Part shown: piece after piece, positions 23,969 to 32,524 of the stretch
Layout: each line of letters begins with the position of its first letter
How positions within the stretch are numbered: position 1 is the stretch's first letter
Assembly (NCBI GenBank): GCA_001464055.1
Contig: LNET01000118.1
Location: forward strand, 1-36,396
Length of the DNA: 36,396 bases
Direction: 5' to 3'
From: Burkholderiales bacterium Ga0077543
Lineage (GTDB): Bacteria; Pseudomonadota; Gammaproteobacteria; Burkholderiales; Burkholderiaceae_C
Notes under the pieces: generated by a model
Seen by the model: only the letters and a program-made list of their open reading frames with translations
The model's database searches: none
Told to the model about the DNA's origin: nothing
Program-made: the position numbers and the translations under genes

Positions 23969-25377
23969 GGCTGCAGTGCCGCGCGCAGCCGGGCCTCGGC
24001 CTGCGCCGTGTCGGGATGATCCAGGTCCAGGCCCAGGAAGCCCGCGCCATGCTTCGCGGCGAAAGCCTGCCAGGCCGCGCGGCGTTCGGCCAGGCGCTCG
24101 GGCAGCTGGGCGAAGCGGCGCCGAAAGGCGGTCTCATCGGCCAGCACCAGCAGCGCGGCACCCGGCGCCTCGCGCTGTGCCTTCAGCGTGGCGAGCAGGC
24201 GGCCCTGGGTGTCGTCCTCGGGTGTGCTGCCCAGGTCGACGAGCAACACGCGCAGCGTCGTGCCGGGCTCGGCCAGGGCGGCGCTGTCTTCCTGGCCGTA
24301 GGCCGTGGGCGCCGCCAGGCGCAGTTGCAGGCCGTCGCCGCAGGCCGCGGCCAGCCATTCGCGCAGCGCCAGCGTGGCCTGCGGGCTGGGCGCGGCGCCA
24401 TGGGGCAGCACCTGCACCTGGGCCGTGGCGTCCTGCAGTTCGCGCAGCAGCCGCTGGAAGTACGCGTCCTGCAGCGGCAGGCTCAGGTGGCGGGCGCGCC
24501 AAGCTGCACGGGAGCTGGCCACCAGCGCCAGCACCACGCGCGGCGCGATCACGAACAGCCCCAGCATCGCCGCGTAAAGGTGGATCCAGTCGGCCGCGCC
24601 GGCGGTGGCCGCCACGCCCGGGCCCAGCCGCAGCGCCTCGATGCCGGCCACGTCGGGCACGGCAAGGCCGGTGGCGGCCGTGGCCGGCCACAGCAGTGCG
24701 GCCAGACCGGCACGCACGGCGGCGGGGTCGAGGAAGGTGCTTTCCCAGCCGGCGCGGTAGTCCAGCACCAGTCCGCGCGCGTACAGGCCCGCCACCAGGC
24801 CCAGCGCCAGCGCCGCCGCCGCCACATGCAACAGCACCGCCGCGCGCGAGGCCGCCAGCGGCAGGCTGACCTGGGCCCAGGCCACGCCGTAGGCGCGCAG
24901 CGGCACGCTGCCGCCGCTGCCGCCCGACAGGCGCCGCGCCAGCAGCGCGCGCAGGCCTCGCGGCGCTTCGGGCCGGGGCACCAGCAGGCCCAGGTAGACG
25001 ACCAGGTTCCAGACGATGACCGCCCACACCGGCGGGGCCAGCAGGTTGATGCGCTGGGTGCCGCCGATGGCGTCGACGGCGATGCCGGCCACGAACGCCA
25101 GGCCCAGCACGAAGGGCACCCAGGCGGTGTGCCACATGCGCAAACCCAGCCGCCGGGGCACCGCCGCTTCACGCGGCCCCAGCCGTTCCAGGGCGTGGCG
25201 GGCACGCTGGTCCAGCGCCTGGGCGGGGGCGGCGGCCGTGGCCCCGCTGTCGCGCGCCAGCCGCGTGGCCCAGGCGCGGTCCTCGGGTGTCCACAGCGGG
25301 CTGTCGCTGCCGGCAGTCTCGAAGGCCTGCAGCATCAGCACACGGCGCGCCGCGTCTTCGTGGAAGGTTGCGCTCAA
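23965..25377 (-). CDS. DUF2868 membrane protein
   Basis: 470 aa if translated from the TTG at 25377 (decoded as Met, then SATFHEDAARRVLMLQAFET). The family N-terminus contains DEAARRVLL-like sequence, which favours this start over the later ATG at residue 15. The protein has a cytoplasmic N-terminal segment, helices at about residues 90-110, 118-135, 180-200 and 270-290, and a C-terminal soluble alpha/beta region (about 340-465) with repeated LLVDLGSTPED and ALLVLADE strands. That is the DUF2868 pattern. Its stop overlaps the start of the GTPase gene, its constant partner. It may be the membrane anchor or receptor of that GTPase; the role is unknown. Confidence 0.85.
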   Translation of the reverse strand: MSATFHEDAARRVLMLQAFETAGSDSPLWTPEDRAWATRLARDSGATAAAPAQALDQRARHALERLGPREAAVPRRLGLRMWHTAWVPFVLGLAFVAGIAVDAIGGTQRINLLAPPVWAVIVWNLVVYLGLLVPRPEAPRGLRALLARRLSGGSGGSVPLRAYGVAWAQVSLPLAASRAAVLLHVAAAALALGLVAGLYARGLVLDYRAGWESTFLDPAAVRAGLAALLWPATAATGLAVPDVAGIEALRLGPGVAATAGAADWIHLYAAMLGLFVIAPRVVLALVASSRAAWRARHLSLPLQDAYFQRLLRELQDATAQVQVLPHGAAPSPQATLALREWLAAACGDGLQLRLAAPTAYGQEDSAALAEPGTTLRVLLVDLGSTPEDDTQGRLLATLKAQREAPGAALLVLADETAFRRRFAQLPERLAERRAAWQAFAAKHGAGFLGLDLDHPDTAQAEARLRAALQP

Positions 25378-25398
25378 GCTGAGGCGGTCATGCTGGGT

Positions 25399-26529
25399 TC
25401 AGGCGAGCGCACGGCCGATCAGGATCTTCTGCACTTCCGACGTGCCTTCGTAGATCTGGCACACGCGCACGTCGCGATAGATGCGTTCGACCGGGAAGTC
25501 GCTGACGTAGCCATAACCCCCGAAGACCTGGATGGCGTCGCTGCACACCCGTTCGGCCATCTCGCTGGCGTAGAGCTTGGCCATCGCCGCTTCCTTCAGG
25601 CAGGGGCGACCGGCATCCTTCAGCGCTGCGGCGTGGTGGATCATCTGCCGCGCCACTTCCACCTGCGTGGCCATGTCGGCCAGCTTGAACTGCACCGCCT
25701 GGTGCTGGAAGATGGGCTGGCCGAAACTCGTGCGGTCCTTGCTGTAGGCCAGCGCGGCTTCGAACGCCGCGCGGGCCATGCCCACGGCCTGGCTGGCGAT
25801 GCCGATGCGCCCGCCTTCCAGGCCCGACAAGGCGATCTTCAGCCCCTGCCCTTCGTCGCCCAGCCGGTTGGCGGCCGGCACGCGGCAGTTCTCGAAGACG
25901 ATCTGGGCGGTGTCGCTGGCGTGCTGGCCGAGCTTGTCTTCCACACGGGCCACGGTGTACCCCGGGGTGGCGGTGGGCACGACGAAGGCGCTGATGCCTT
26001 TCTTGCCGGCGGCCTTGTCGGTCACGGCCATGACGATGGCCACATCGCCGTTCTTGCCGCTGGTGATGAACTGCTTGACGCCATTGAGCACGTAGTCGTC
26101 GCCATCCCGCACGGCCGTCGTCTTGAGCCCGCCGGCTTCACTGCCCACGTGCGGCTCGGTCAGGCAGAAGGCGCCCAGCATCTGCCCGCGCGCCAGCGGC
26201 ACCAGGAAACGCGCTTTCTGCCCGGCATTGCCGAAGGCCATCAGGATGCTGCAGACGGGGCAGTTGTTGACGCTGACGATGGTGCTGGTGGCGCCGTCGC
26301 CGGCGGCAATCTCTTCCAGGATGACGGCCAGCGCCAGATAGTCCATGCCCGCGCCGCCGTCCTCGGCCGGCACGGCCACGCCGTAGCAGCCCAGTTCGGC
26401 CAGGCCACGCAGCGCGGCCTTGGGGAATTCGTGCGCCTTGTCCCAGGCCGCGGCGTGCGGGGCCACTTCGGCCTGCACGAAAGCACGCACGGCGTCCTGC
26501 ACGGCGAGATGGTCTTCGGTCAGCAGCAT
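25399..26529 (-). CDS. short/branched-chain acyl-CoA dehydrogenase
   Basis: 376 aa from the ATG at 26529 (MLLTEDHLAVQDAVRAFVQA), with GGAG upstream. This flavoprotein has the N-terminal helical domain, the beta domain with GAFCLTEPHVGSEAG (FAD/substrate loop) and FITSGKNGDVAIV, and the C-terminal helical domain. The catalytic base is E361 in CQIYEGTSEVQK. A glutamate at this YEG position is typical of butyryl-, isobutyryl- and 2-methylacyl-CoA dehydrogenases; isovaleryl-CoA dehydrogenase carries its base elsewhere. It passes electrons to ETF. It follows the tricorn-like gene by 21 bases and is likely co-transcribed with the genes upstream. Confidence 0.93.
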   Translation of the reverse strand: MLLTEDHLAVQDAVRAFVQAEVAPHAAAWDKAHEFPKAALRGLAELGCYGVAVPAEDGGAGMDYLALAVILEEIAAGDGATSTIVSVNNCPVCSILMAFGNAGQKARFLVPLARGQMLGAFCLTEPHVGSEAGGLKTTAVRDGDDYVLNGVKQFITSGKNGDVAIVMAVTDKAAGKKGISAFVVPTATPGYTVARVEDKLGQHASDTAQIVFENCRVPAANRLGDEGQGLKIALSGLEGGRIGIASQAVGMARAAFEAALAYSKDRTSFGQPIFQHQAVQFKLADMATQVEVARQMIHHAAALKDAGRPCLKEAAMAKLYASEMAERVCSDAIQVFGGYGYVSDFPVERIYRDVRVCQIYEGTSEVQKILIGRALA

Positions 26530-26550
26530 GCGGGGCTCCGGTGCAAGGGT

Positions 26551-29500
26551 TCAGTGGGGCAAGGGTGCCACGAAAGGCCGCGGCGCCGCCGGCGTGGCGG
26601 GCAAGGGCCGGGGCTGTTCGGCCACGCGGCGCTGCAGGTGGTCGATGGCGGTGTCGAGCTGTGCGTCGCCGCCGCCGTACGTCGCGCGCGGCAGATTGTC
26701 GACCTCGATATCGGGCGCGACACCGGTGCCTTCGATGATCCAGCCATCGCCCGGCACGAACTGCCCGGTCTCGGCGGCGCGCATCAGGCCGCCGTCGGCC
26801 AGCCGGTTGCTGTCGCTGAGCCAGACGCCAGCGCCCGCGGTGCGCCGGCCGATCAGCGGGCCCAGGCCCAGGCGCTTGACGCCTTCGGCGAAGGTCTCGC
26901 CGTCGGAATAGGTGTTCTCGTCGATGAGCACGGCCAGGTGGCCACGAAAGCTCTGCTGCATGTTGCCCACCGGCGCCGCGCCTTCCGGGAAACGCCGCTG
27001 CCAGAAGGCCCAGGTGCGGCGCAGCAGCTTCTCGATGATCCAGCTGTCGATGCTGCCGCCGTTGTTGCTGCGCACGTCGATGATGAGCGCCTCGCGGTCG
27101 ATCTGGGCATAGAAGTCGCGCGCGAAGCTGGCGATGTCCGAGCCGACCATGGAGCGCAGCCGCAGGTAGCCCACACGGCCCTGGCTGCGCGCGGCGGCGC
27201 GTTCGCGGTTGCCGGTTTCCCAGTCGCCCATGCGCAGCTGGGCTTCGCGCTGCGACGCCAGCGGCTGCAGCACCACGCGCCGTTCGGCGACGCCAGCCGC
27301 ACCGGCCGCACCGGCCGCTCTGGGCGGGCCGGCCGGCCTGCCCGGCACCACCACCAGCAGCACCTGGCGGCCTGACTGCCCGCGCAACAGTTCGCCCAGG
27401 TCGGCCACGCCGGCCGCGGCCGCCAGCGAACGGCCGTTGATCTGGGTGATGACGTCGCCGGGCTGCACGCGCGCGGCCACCAGGGGCGAGGCCTCCGAAG
27501 GCAGCTCGGGGTCGCTGCGGTAGATGTGTTCGACGCGGAAGCCCTCGGCCACCCGCTGCAGCCGCGCACCCAGGCCGGCCGCGGCAATGTCGTCGGGGCC
27601 GCGGCGCAGGTCGGTGGTGAAGACCTGGCTGTGCAGCAGGCTGAGTTCGCTGACCATCTGCGCCAGCAGCTCATTGAGTTCCCCGCGCTCGGCCACGCGC
27701 GGCAGCAGCGCACCGTACTGGCAGCGCTTGGCCGCCCAGTCGATGCCGTGCATGCCGGCGTCGTAGAAGTGGTCGCGGTGCAGCCGCCAGGCGTCGTCGA
27801 ACATCTGCCGCCATTCGGCTACGGGGTCGGTGGCAAATGGCGCGTCGGCCCAGCGCACCTGGCTGCGCGCCAGCACGGCGGCGTCGGCCGGGGCTTTCGC
27901 TGCGGCGTCGAGCAGCTGGATGTCGCCCGGCTGCGGGCCGGCGGCGGCACGGCGTTCCAGCAGCAGGCGCCTGCCATCGGGACTGAGATCGAAGGCGTTC
28001 ACCTCGGCGGCAAACAACTCGGGCGGGGCGCCCAGGTTGTCGATGGCCACGGTGCGCAAGCTGGTGCGGCGCTCGGGCGTGGTGTCGGCTTCCAGCAGGT
28101 ACAGGCGCCTGCCGTCGGTGCGCAGGAACGTGAAGTTGCCGCTGGGCTGCGGCACTTCGAACAGGCGGCTGGCCAGGCCGTCCAGTTGGATGGGGGGAAT
28201 CTTCGGGGGCGCGGCCGGCCTGGCGGGCGGGGTCGAAGCGGCTGGCGCAGACGCTGCTGCAGCGGCGCGCCCCGGTGCGGCTGGCGCAGAGGCAGAACCT
28301 GCCGGCGCCGCAGCCGCCGGCGAGGCCCCTGCCCCGGGCGGCTCGGGCGTCGTCGGCTGCAGTTCGTCGGGCGGCAGAAAAGGCCAGCGCAGCCCGTCCT
28401 GCAGCGCCAGCGCGTAGACACGGGTACGGCGGTCGAAGTACGGCCCCAGGTTGCGGTCGCCCCAGGGCGAGCCGTTCAGCGACGCGAAGTGCCGGTCCGA
28501 CAGGAAGTACAGCCAGCGCCCGTCGGGCGTGAAGGCCGGCGACGCGCTGTCATAGCGGTCGGTGGTCAGCGCCAGCGTGCGCTTGCTGGGCAGGTGGTGC
28601 AGGAACAGCCGGTCGCGGTTGATGTCGCCTTCGGGTCGCATGAAGGCGAAGGACTGGCTGTCGGGCGCCCAGGCCAAGCTCGGCCGGACGACGCTGTCTC
28701 GAGGTGCGTCGACGACCTGGCTGTCGCGTCCGCCCGTGGCCGGCAGCGCCGGTGCCAGCGGCGTGAGCGAGATGCGCCCGGCGCGGTCGCCGTGCGCCAG
28801 CCAGCGGCCGTCGGGCGACGGGAACAGGCCCACCCGACGCAGCGTGGCGCCGCGTGTCACCTGCACCGGGCTGCCGCTGCCGTCGGCATTGAAGCGCCAG
28901 ACCTCGGTTTCGGGCAGTTCACCGGCGGGCAGGCCGGCCGTGGCGATGTCGCACAGCGCGAACACCTGCCGGTTGTCATGGCTGAACACGGCGTCGCGGC
29001 AGCGGGCGTCGGGCGGCACCGGAAGCTCGGCACGGCGCAGCAGGCCGCTGCCCTGCGTGGCCAGGCGCCCGCGCAGGTTCAGCAGCACGCGCTGGCCGTC
29101 GGGCGCCAGCGCCACCGAGGTGGGAAAGCTCTGCGCCCGGCCCACCCAGCGCTGGCGCTGGTGGTCGGCATCGCCACCCAGGCTGATGTCCAGGCGCCGG
29201 CCCGGGCTGCCGGCGGGATCGGCGTCCAGGTCCAGCAGCCAGAGGTCGGCGCCGAGCGCGTAGACGACACGGCTGCCGTCGATGGCCGCGCTGCGCACGT
29301 CCCAGTCGCGGTGGCGGGTGTGCTGGCGCAAGTCGCCGCCGCTGGCGTCGACGCTCCAGAGGTTGTTGCGGCCATCGCGGTCGAACACGAAGGCCACGCG
29401 CGGCCCCTGCGCAGTGGTGTAGGGCATGGGCTGGCTGCTGCCGGCGTCGGCGGGCAGCAGCGGCTGGGCTTCGGCGTCGCCAGCCAGGGCGATGCGCCAG

Positions 29501-30072
29501 ATGCGAGGCATCTGGCCGCCGCGGTAGCCGCGCGAGTTGTCGCCCTGCAGGCCGTGGCGCGTGAAGTAGAGCGTGGTGCCGTCGGCACTGACCGCGCCGT
29601 CGCTGGCCTGGCCCACCGGCAAGAGCCGCTGCGCGCCGGTCTGCGGATTCAGCGCGAACAGCTGGGTCACCGGCTCGCCGCGCAGCGAAGGTGCTGCCAC
29701 CAGCACTTCGGCAGCCGGCGTATAGCCCAGCACGCGCGGGCGCTGGCCGGCCCAGGTCAGCCGCTGAGGCAGGCCGCCGGCCAGCGGCATCTGATAGGCC
29801 TCGACCGTGCGTTCGTAGGCAGCGGTGAAGGCCAGCCAGCGGCCGTCGGGCGAAATGGCCGGGCGGGTTTCCAGGTCGGGGTGGGTGGTGATGCGTTCTG
29901 CGCGACCCCCCGCCGTGCCCACGCGCCACAGGTCGCCTTCGGCAGTGAACACGACGGTGTCGCCGCGCAGGGCCGGGGTGCGGTAGAAGCCTTCACGGGC
30001 GAACGCCGGCGCGGCCGATGCCACCAGCCAGAACAGCGCACAGGCAGCTGCTGCCCAGGGGGTCCAACGCAT
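26551..30072 (-). CDS. periplasmic tricorn-like S41 protease with beta-propellers
   Basis: 1173 aa from the ATG at 30072, with GAGG upstream. A Sec signal peptide (about 1-25, cut after PAFA) exports it. Residues about 30-590 form WD40/TolB-type propeller blades with repeated SPDGRWLAF-like motifs. An Ala/Pro-rich low-complexity linker (about 620-675) follows, then further propeller strands and an S41/tricorn catalytic core: a helical region with HRDHFYDAGMHGIDW, a PDZ domain (RVQPGDVITQINGRSL) and the C-terminal core. Candidate catalytic residues by tricorn pattern are H814 (LLHSQVF), D999 (IIDVRSNNGG), S1056 (TYSDGE) and E1114 (IIEGTGVAPD). It probably degrades peptides in the periplasm. 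Length is close to other bacterial tricorn homologues. Confidence 0.9.
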   Translation of the reverse strand: MRWTPWAAAACALFWLVASAAPAFAREGFYRTPALRGDTVVFTAEGDLWRVGTAGGRAERITTHPDLETRPAISPDGRWLAFTAAYERTVEAYQMPLAGGLPQRLTWAGQRPRVLGYTPAAEVLVAAPSLRGEPVTQLFALNPQTGAQRLLPVGQASDGAVSADGTTLYFTRHGLQGDNSRGYRGGQMPRIWRIALAGDAEAQPLLPADAGSSQPMPYTTAQGPRVAFVFDRDGRNNLWSVDASGGDLRQHTRHRDWDVRSAAIDGSRVVYALGADLWLLDLDADPAGSPGRRLDISLGGDADHQRQRWVGRAQSFPTSVALAPDGQRVLLNLRGRLATQGSGLLRRAELPVPPDARCRDAVFSHDNRQVFALCDIATAGLPAGELPETEVWRFNADGSGSPVQVTRGATLRRVGLFPSPDGRWLAHGDRAGRISLTPLAPALPATGGRDSQVVDAPRDSVVRPSLAWAPDSQSFAFMRPEGDINRDRLFLHHLPSKRTLALTTDRYDSASPAFTPDGRWLYFLSDRHFASLNGSPWGDRNLGPYFDRRTRVYALALQDGLRWPFLPPDELQPTTPEPPGAGASPAAAAPAGSASAPAAPGRAAAAASAPAASTPPARPAAPPKIPPIQLDGLASRLFEVPQPSGNFTFLRTDGRRLYLLEADTTPERRTSLRTVAIDNLGAPPELFAAEVNAFDLSPDGRRLLLERRAAAGPQPGDIQLLDAAAKAPADAAVLARSQVRWADAPFATDPVAEWRQMFDDAWRLHRDHFYDAGMHGIDWAAKRCQYGALLPRVAERGELNELLAQMVSELSLLHSQVFTTDLRRGPDDIAAAGLGARLQRVAEGFRVEHIYRSDPELPSEASPLVAARVQPGDVITQINGRSLAAAAGVADLGELLRGQSGRQVLLVVVPGRPAGPPRAAGAAGAAGVAERRVVLQPLASQREAQLRMGDWETGNRERAAARSQGRVGYLRLRSMVGSDIASFARDFYAQIDREALIIDVRSNNGGSIDSWIIEKLLRRTWAFWQRRFPEGAAPVGNMQQSFRGHLAVLIDENTYSDGETFAEGVKRLGLGPLIGRRTAGAGVWLSDSNRLADGGLMRAAETGQFVPGDGWIIEGTGVAPDIEVDNLPRATYGGGDAQLDTAIDHLQRRVAEQPRPLPATPAAPRPFVAPLPH

Positions 30073-30104
30073 CGACGGCCTCGGGCGGGGCTTGAACCGT
30101 GCGC

Positions 30105-30617
30105 TCAGCTGGCGCGCGTGACAGCGCGGGTGACGAGCACGGTGCCGCGCCCCACCACGCAGGGTCGCCCGGCCACGCTGGCGGTGCCGTCCAGGTGGCC
30201 GATGTAGCCACCGCGCTTGGTATTGCGTTCGATCTCGCTCACCCGCCAATGGATGGCGATGTCCTGCTCGGCAAAGATCGGCGCGCGGAAGGCAAAGTTG
30301 AAGTTCAGGCAGAGCATCTCGCGCGCCACACCGTCGTCGCGGCGGCTGAAGTGCGTGGCCACCACGCCCATCATCTGGCTCGAGGTCTGCTGGCCACTGG
30401 CAATGATCTCGCCGAAGCTGGCGCGCTCGGCGGCCTGTCGGTCGTGGTGCAGCGGGTTGGCGTCGCCAGTGAGCCGCGCGAACTGCACGATCTGTTCGCG
30501 TGTGTAGCGCACCTGGACATGGAATGCTTCACCCAGCCGGATGAGGGGGGTGTCGTGATTGTCGGGGGGTTGTTGAGACATCAGGTTGACCATCGGTACA
30601 GCTGTGGGAACCTTCAT
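30105..30617 (-). CDS. MaoC-type hot-dog dehydratase
   Basis: 170 aa from the ATG at 30617, which overlaps the stop of the LysE-type gene (ATGA). In-frame ATGs at about residues 9 and 13 (MSQQPPDNHD) are alternatives, since the first residues are not conserved. The hot-dog hydratase motif FARLTGDANPLHHD carries the catalytic Asp52 and His57, as in (R)-specific enoyl-CoA hydratases and MaoC-like enzymes. The rest (LCLNFNFAFRAPIFAEQDIAIHW) is typical of the fold. It acts on an acyl-CoA or acyl-protein substrate not identifiable from sequence. It lies 33 bases upstream of the tricorn-like gene and downstream of the exporter. Confidence 0.85.
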   Translation of the reverse strand: MKVPTAVPMVNLMSQQPPDNHDTPLIRLGEAFHVQVRYTREQIVQFARLTGDANPLHHDRQAAERASFGEIIASGQQTSSQMMGVVATHFSRRDDGVAREMLCLNFNFAFRAPIFAEQDIAIHWRVSEIERNTKRGGYIGHLDGTASVAGRPCVVGRGTVLVTRAVTRAS

Positions 30618-31297
30618 CCGGCAGCCACCGCCTTGGAGACTGCCAGGCGCCAGGCCAGAACCATGAAGAGCATTCCTCCCAGGGCACTGAATATGCGCAA
30701 CACCGATTGTGGGGTCTGCCAGCGCCGCAGCCTGCCGGCCAGCAGCACGAGCCCGAACAGGAAGACGGTGCTCTGCACGACGAACAAGGCACCCAGCGCC
30801 AGGAAGCTGGCCATGCGGTCAGGGCTGGAAGCCGGCACGAAAGGAGGCAGGAATGCGAGGAAGAAGAGGGCGACCTTGGGGTTGAGCGCATTGGTCAGCA
30901 GGCCGCGACGAAAGTCGACCCAGAACCCGGGCAGCTGCGCAGGCAGGGGTCGGACTTCGCTGCCAACCCCCCCTGACTTGGTGGGCACCGGCTGCCGCCA
31001 AGCCTGTCGCCACAGACCGAAGCCCAGCCAAGCCAGGTAGCAGGCACCGGCCCACTGCAGCGCCAGGAAGGCTCCGGGCACCAGTGCCAGAAGCGTGGCC
31101 AGGCCGAAGGCGGCGGCCAGCGCATGGAGCACGCAGCCTGCGTTGATGCCCAGGGCCGTGGCCAGGCCCGCGCGCACGCCGCCGGCCAGGCTGCGGCTCA
31201 GCGTGAGCAGCAGGTCTGCGCCTGGCGTGGCGTTCAGCACCAGCACAGCCAGGGCGAACGCCCCGGCCTGGGCCGGGCCGGGCAGCCATTCCGGCAT
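30614..31297 (-). CDS. LysE/RhtB-family amino-acid exporter
   Basis: 227 aa from the ATG at 31297 (MPEWLPGPAQAGAFALAVLV). Upstream in-frame starts overlap the acetyl-CoA acetyltransferase stop and add a non-conserved tail. It has the LysE/RhtB six-helix layout with the N-terminal motif NATPGADLLLTLSRSLAGG, then GLATALGINAGCVLHALAAA. The middle loop has WVDFRRGLLTNALNPKVALF, a family signature. It exports an amino acid or derivative; the substrate is not predictable. It begins 10 bases after the thiolase stop and is coupled to the MaoC-type gene. Confidence 0.88.
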   Translation of the reverse strand: MPEWLPGPAQAGAFALAVLVLNATPGADLLLTLSRSLAGGVRAGLATALGINAGCVLHALAAAFGLATLLALVPGAFLALQWAGACYLAWLGFGLWRQAWRQPVPTKSGGVGSEVRPLPAQLPGFWVDFRRGLLTNALNPKVALFFLAFLPPFVPASSPDRMASFLALGALFVVQSTVFLFGLVLLAGRLRRWQTPQSVLRIFSALGGMLFMVLAWRLAVSKAVAAG

Positions 31298-31307
31298 GTT
31301 CAGCGGG

Positions 31308-32486
31308 TCAGAGCATTTCGACGGCCAACGCGGTGGCCTCGCCGCCGCCGATGCACAGCGCGGCCACACCGCGCTGCCTGCCATGCTTCTTCAAGGCGCC
31401 CAGCAGAGTGACGACGATGCGCGCGCCGCTGGCGCCGATGGGGTGGCCCAGGGCGCAGGCGCCACCATGCACGTTGACGATCTCGTGGGGCAGCCTGAAC
31501 TCGGTCATGGCCGCCATCGTCACCGCAGCGAAGGCCTCGTTGACTTCCCACAGGTCCACCTGTCCGGGCTGCCAGCCGGCCTTCTTCAGCACCTTCTGGA
31601 TGGCACCCACCGGCGCGGTGGTGAACCAGTCGGGCGCCTGGGCATGCACGGCATGGGCAACGATGCGGGCCACGGGCTTCAGCCCCATCTGCGCGGCCGT
31701 GCTCTCGCGCAGCATCACCAGCGCGGCCGCGCCGTCGCTGATGCTCGACGCATTGGCAGCGGTGATCGTGCCGTCCTTCTTGAAAGCGGGCTTCAGGCCC
31801 GGGATCTTGTCGAGCTTGGCCTTGAACGGCTGCTCGTCGAACTTCACCACCGTCTCACCGGCGCGGCCGGCCAGGGTGACGGGCGCCATCTCCCAGGCGA
31901 AGCTGCCGTCTTCGTTGGCCTGCTTGCTGCGGCTGGTGCTGGCGATCGCGAAGGCGTCCTGGGCCTCGCGCGTGAACTGGTACTTGGCCACGCACTGCTC
32001 GGCGAACACGCCCATGGCCTGACCACGCTGGTAGGCGTCTTCCAGGCCGTCCAGGGCCATGTGGTCGAACATCTGCGCAGCGCCGTACTTCACGCCCTTG
32101 CGCGCGAACATCAGGTGCGGGGCGTTGGTCATGCTTTCCATGCCACCGGCGACCATGGCGCTGGCGCTGCCCGCGGCCAGCATGTCGTGCGCGAACATCA
32201 TGGCGCGCATGCCGCTGCCGCACATCTTGGTCAGTGTGACGGCACCCACGCTGTCGGGCAGGCCGGCACGGCGCAGGGCCTGGCGCGCGGGCGCCTGGCC
32301 CTGGCCGGCCATCAGGCAGTTGCCGAGCAGGACTTCGTCGAAGGCATCGCCGGGCACGCCCGAACGTTCGACCGCGGCCTTCACGGCCACGGCCCCCAGT
32401 TCCCAGGCCTGCAGGCCGGCGAAGTCGCCGAGCAGGCCGCCGATGGGCGTGCGGGCAGCGGAAACGATGACGATGGGATCAGCCAT
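31308..32486 (-). CDS. acetyl-CoA C-acetyltransferase (thiolase)
   Basis: 392 aa from the ATG at 32486, with AAAGGA eight bases upstream. The active-site cysteine is C89 in LTKMCGSGMRAMM. The C-terminal catalytic motifs are NVHGGACALGHPIGASGARI (His) and ALCIGGGEATAL (second Cys). The substrate pocket pattern is of biosynthetic/degradative acetoacetyl-CoA thiolases (PhaA/AtoB). It could split acetoacetyl-CoA formed from the acetoacetate released by HMG-CoA lyase (10939-11865), or act in polyhydroxybutyrate synthesis. No phaB or CoA-transferase gene is in the window to decide. It is 38 bases downstream of aceK. Confidence 0.93.
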   Translation of the reverse strand: MADPIVIVSAARTPIGGLLGDFAGLQAWELGAVAVKAAVERSGVPGDAFDEVLLGNCLMAGQGQAPARQALRRAGLPDSVGAVTLTKMCGSGMRAMMFAHDMLAAGSASAMVAGGMESMTNAPHLMFARKGVKYGAAQMFDHMALDGLEDAYQRGQAMGVFAEQCVAKYQFTREAQDAFAIASTSRSKQANEDGSFAWEMAPVTLAGRAGETVVKFDEQPFKAKLDKIPGLKPAFKKDGTITAANASSISDGAAALVMLRESTAAQMGLKPVARIVAHAVHAQAPDWFTTAPVGAIQKVLKKAGWQPGQVDLWEVNEAFAAVTMAAMTEFRLPHEIVNVHGGACALGHPIGASGARIVVTLLGALKKHGRQRGVAALCIGGGEATALAVEML

Positions 32487-32524
32487 GGTGAAGGTCCTTT
32501 CTGGGGCCAGGCGCGGCGTCGGTG

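Noticed and set aside
24016..30207. Very long plus-strand open frames opposite the acyl-CoA dehydrogenase, DUF2868 and tricorn-like genes
   Set aside because: They are antisense frames kept open by high GC at codon position three. They are His/Gln/Arg/Gly-rich with no domain, while the minus strand has clear enzymes.
31844..32223. Alternative minus-strand frames inside the thiolase gene
   Set aside because: Frame shadows of a complete thiolase with intact catalytic motifs.
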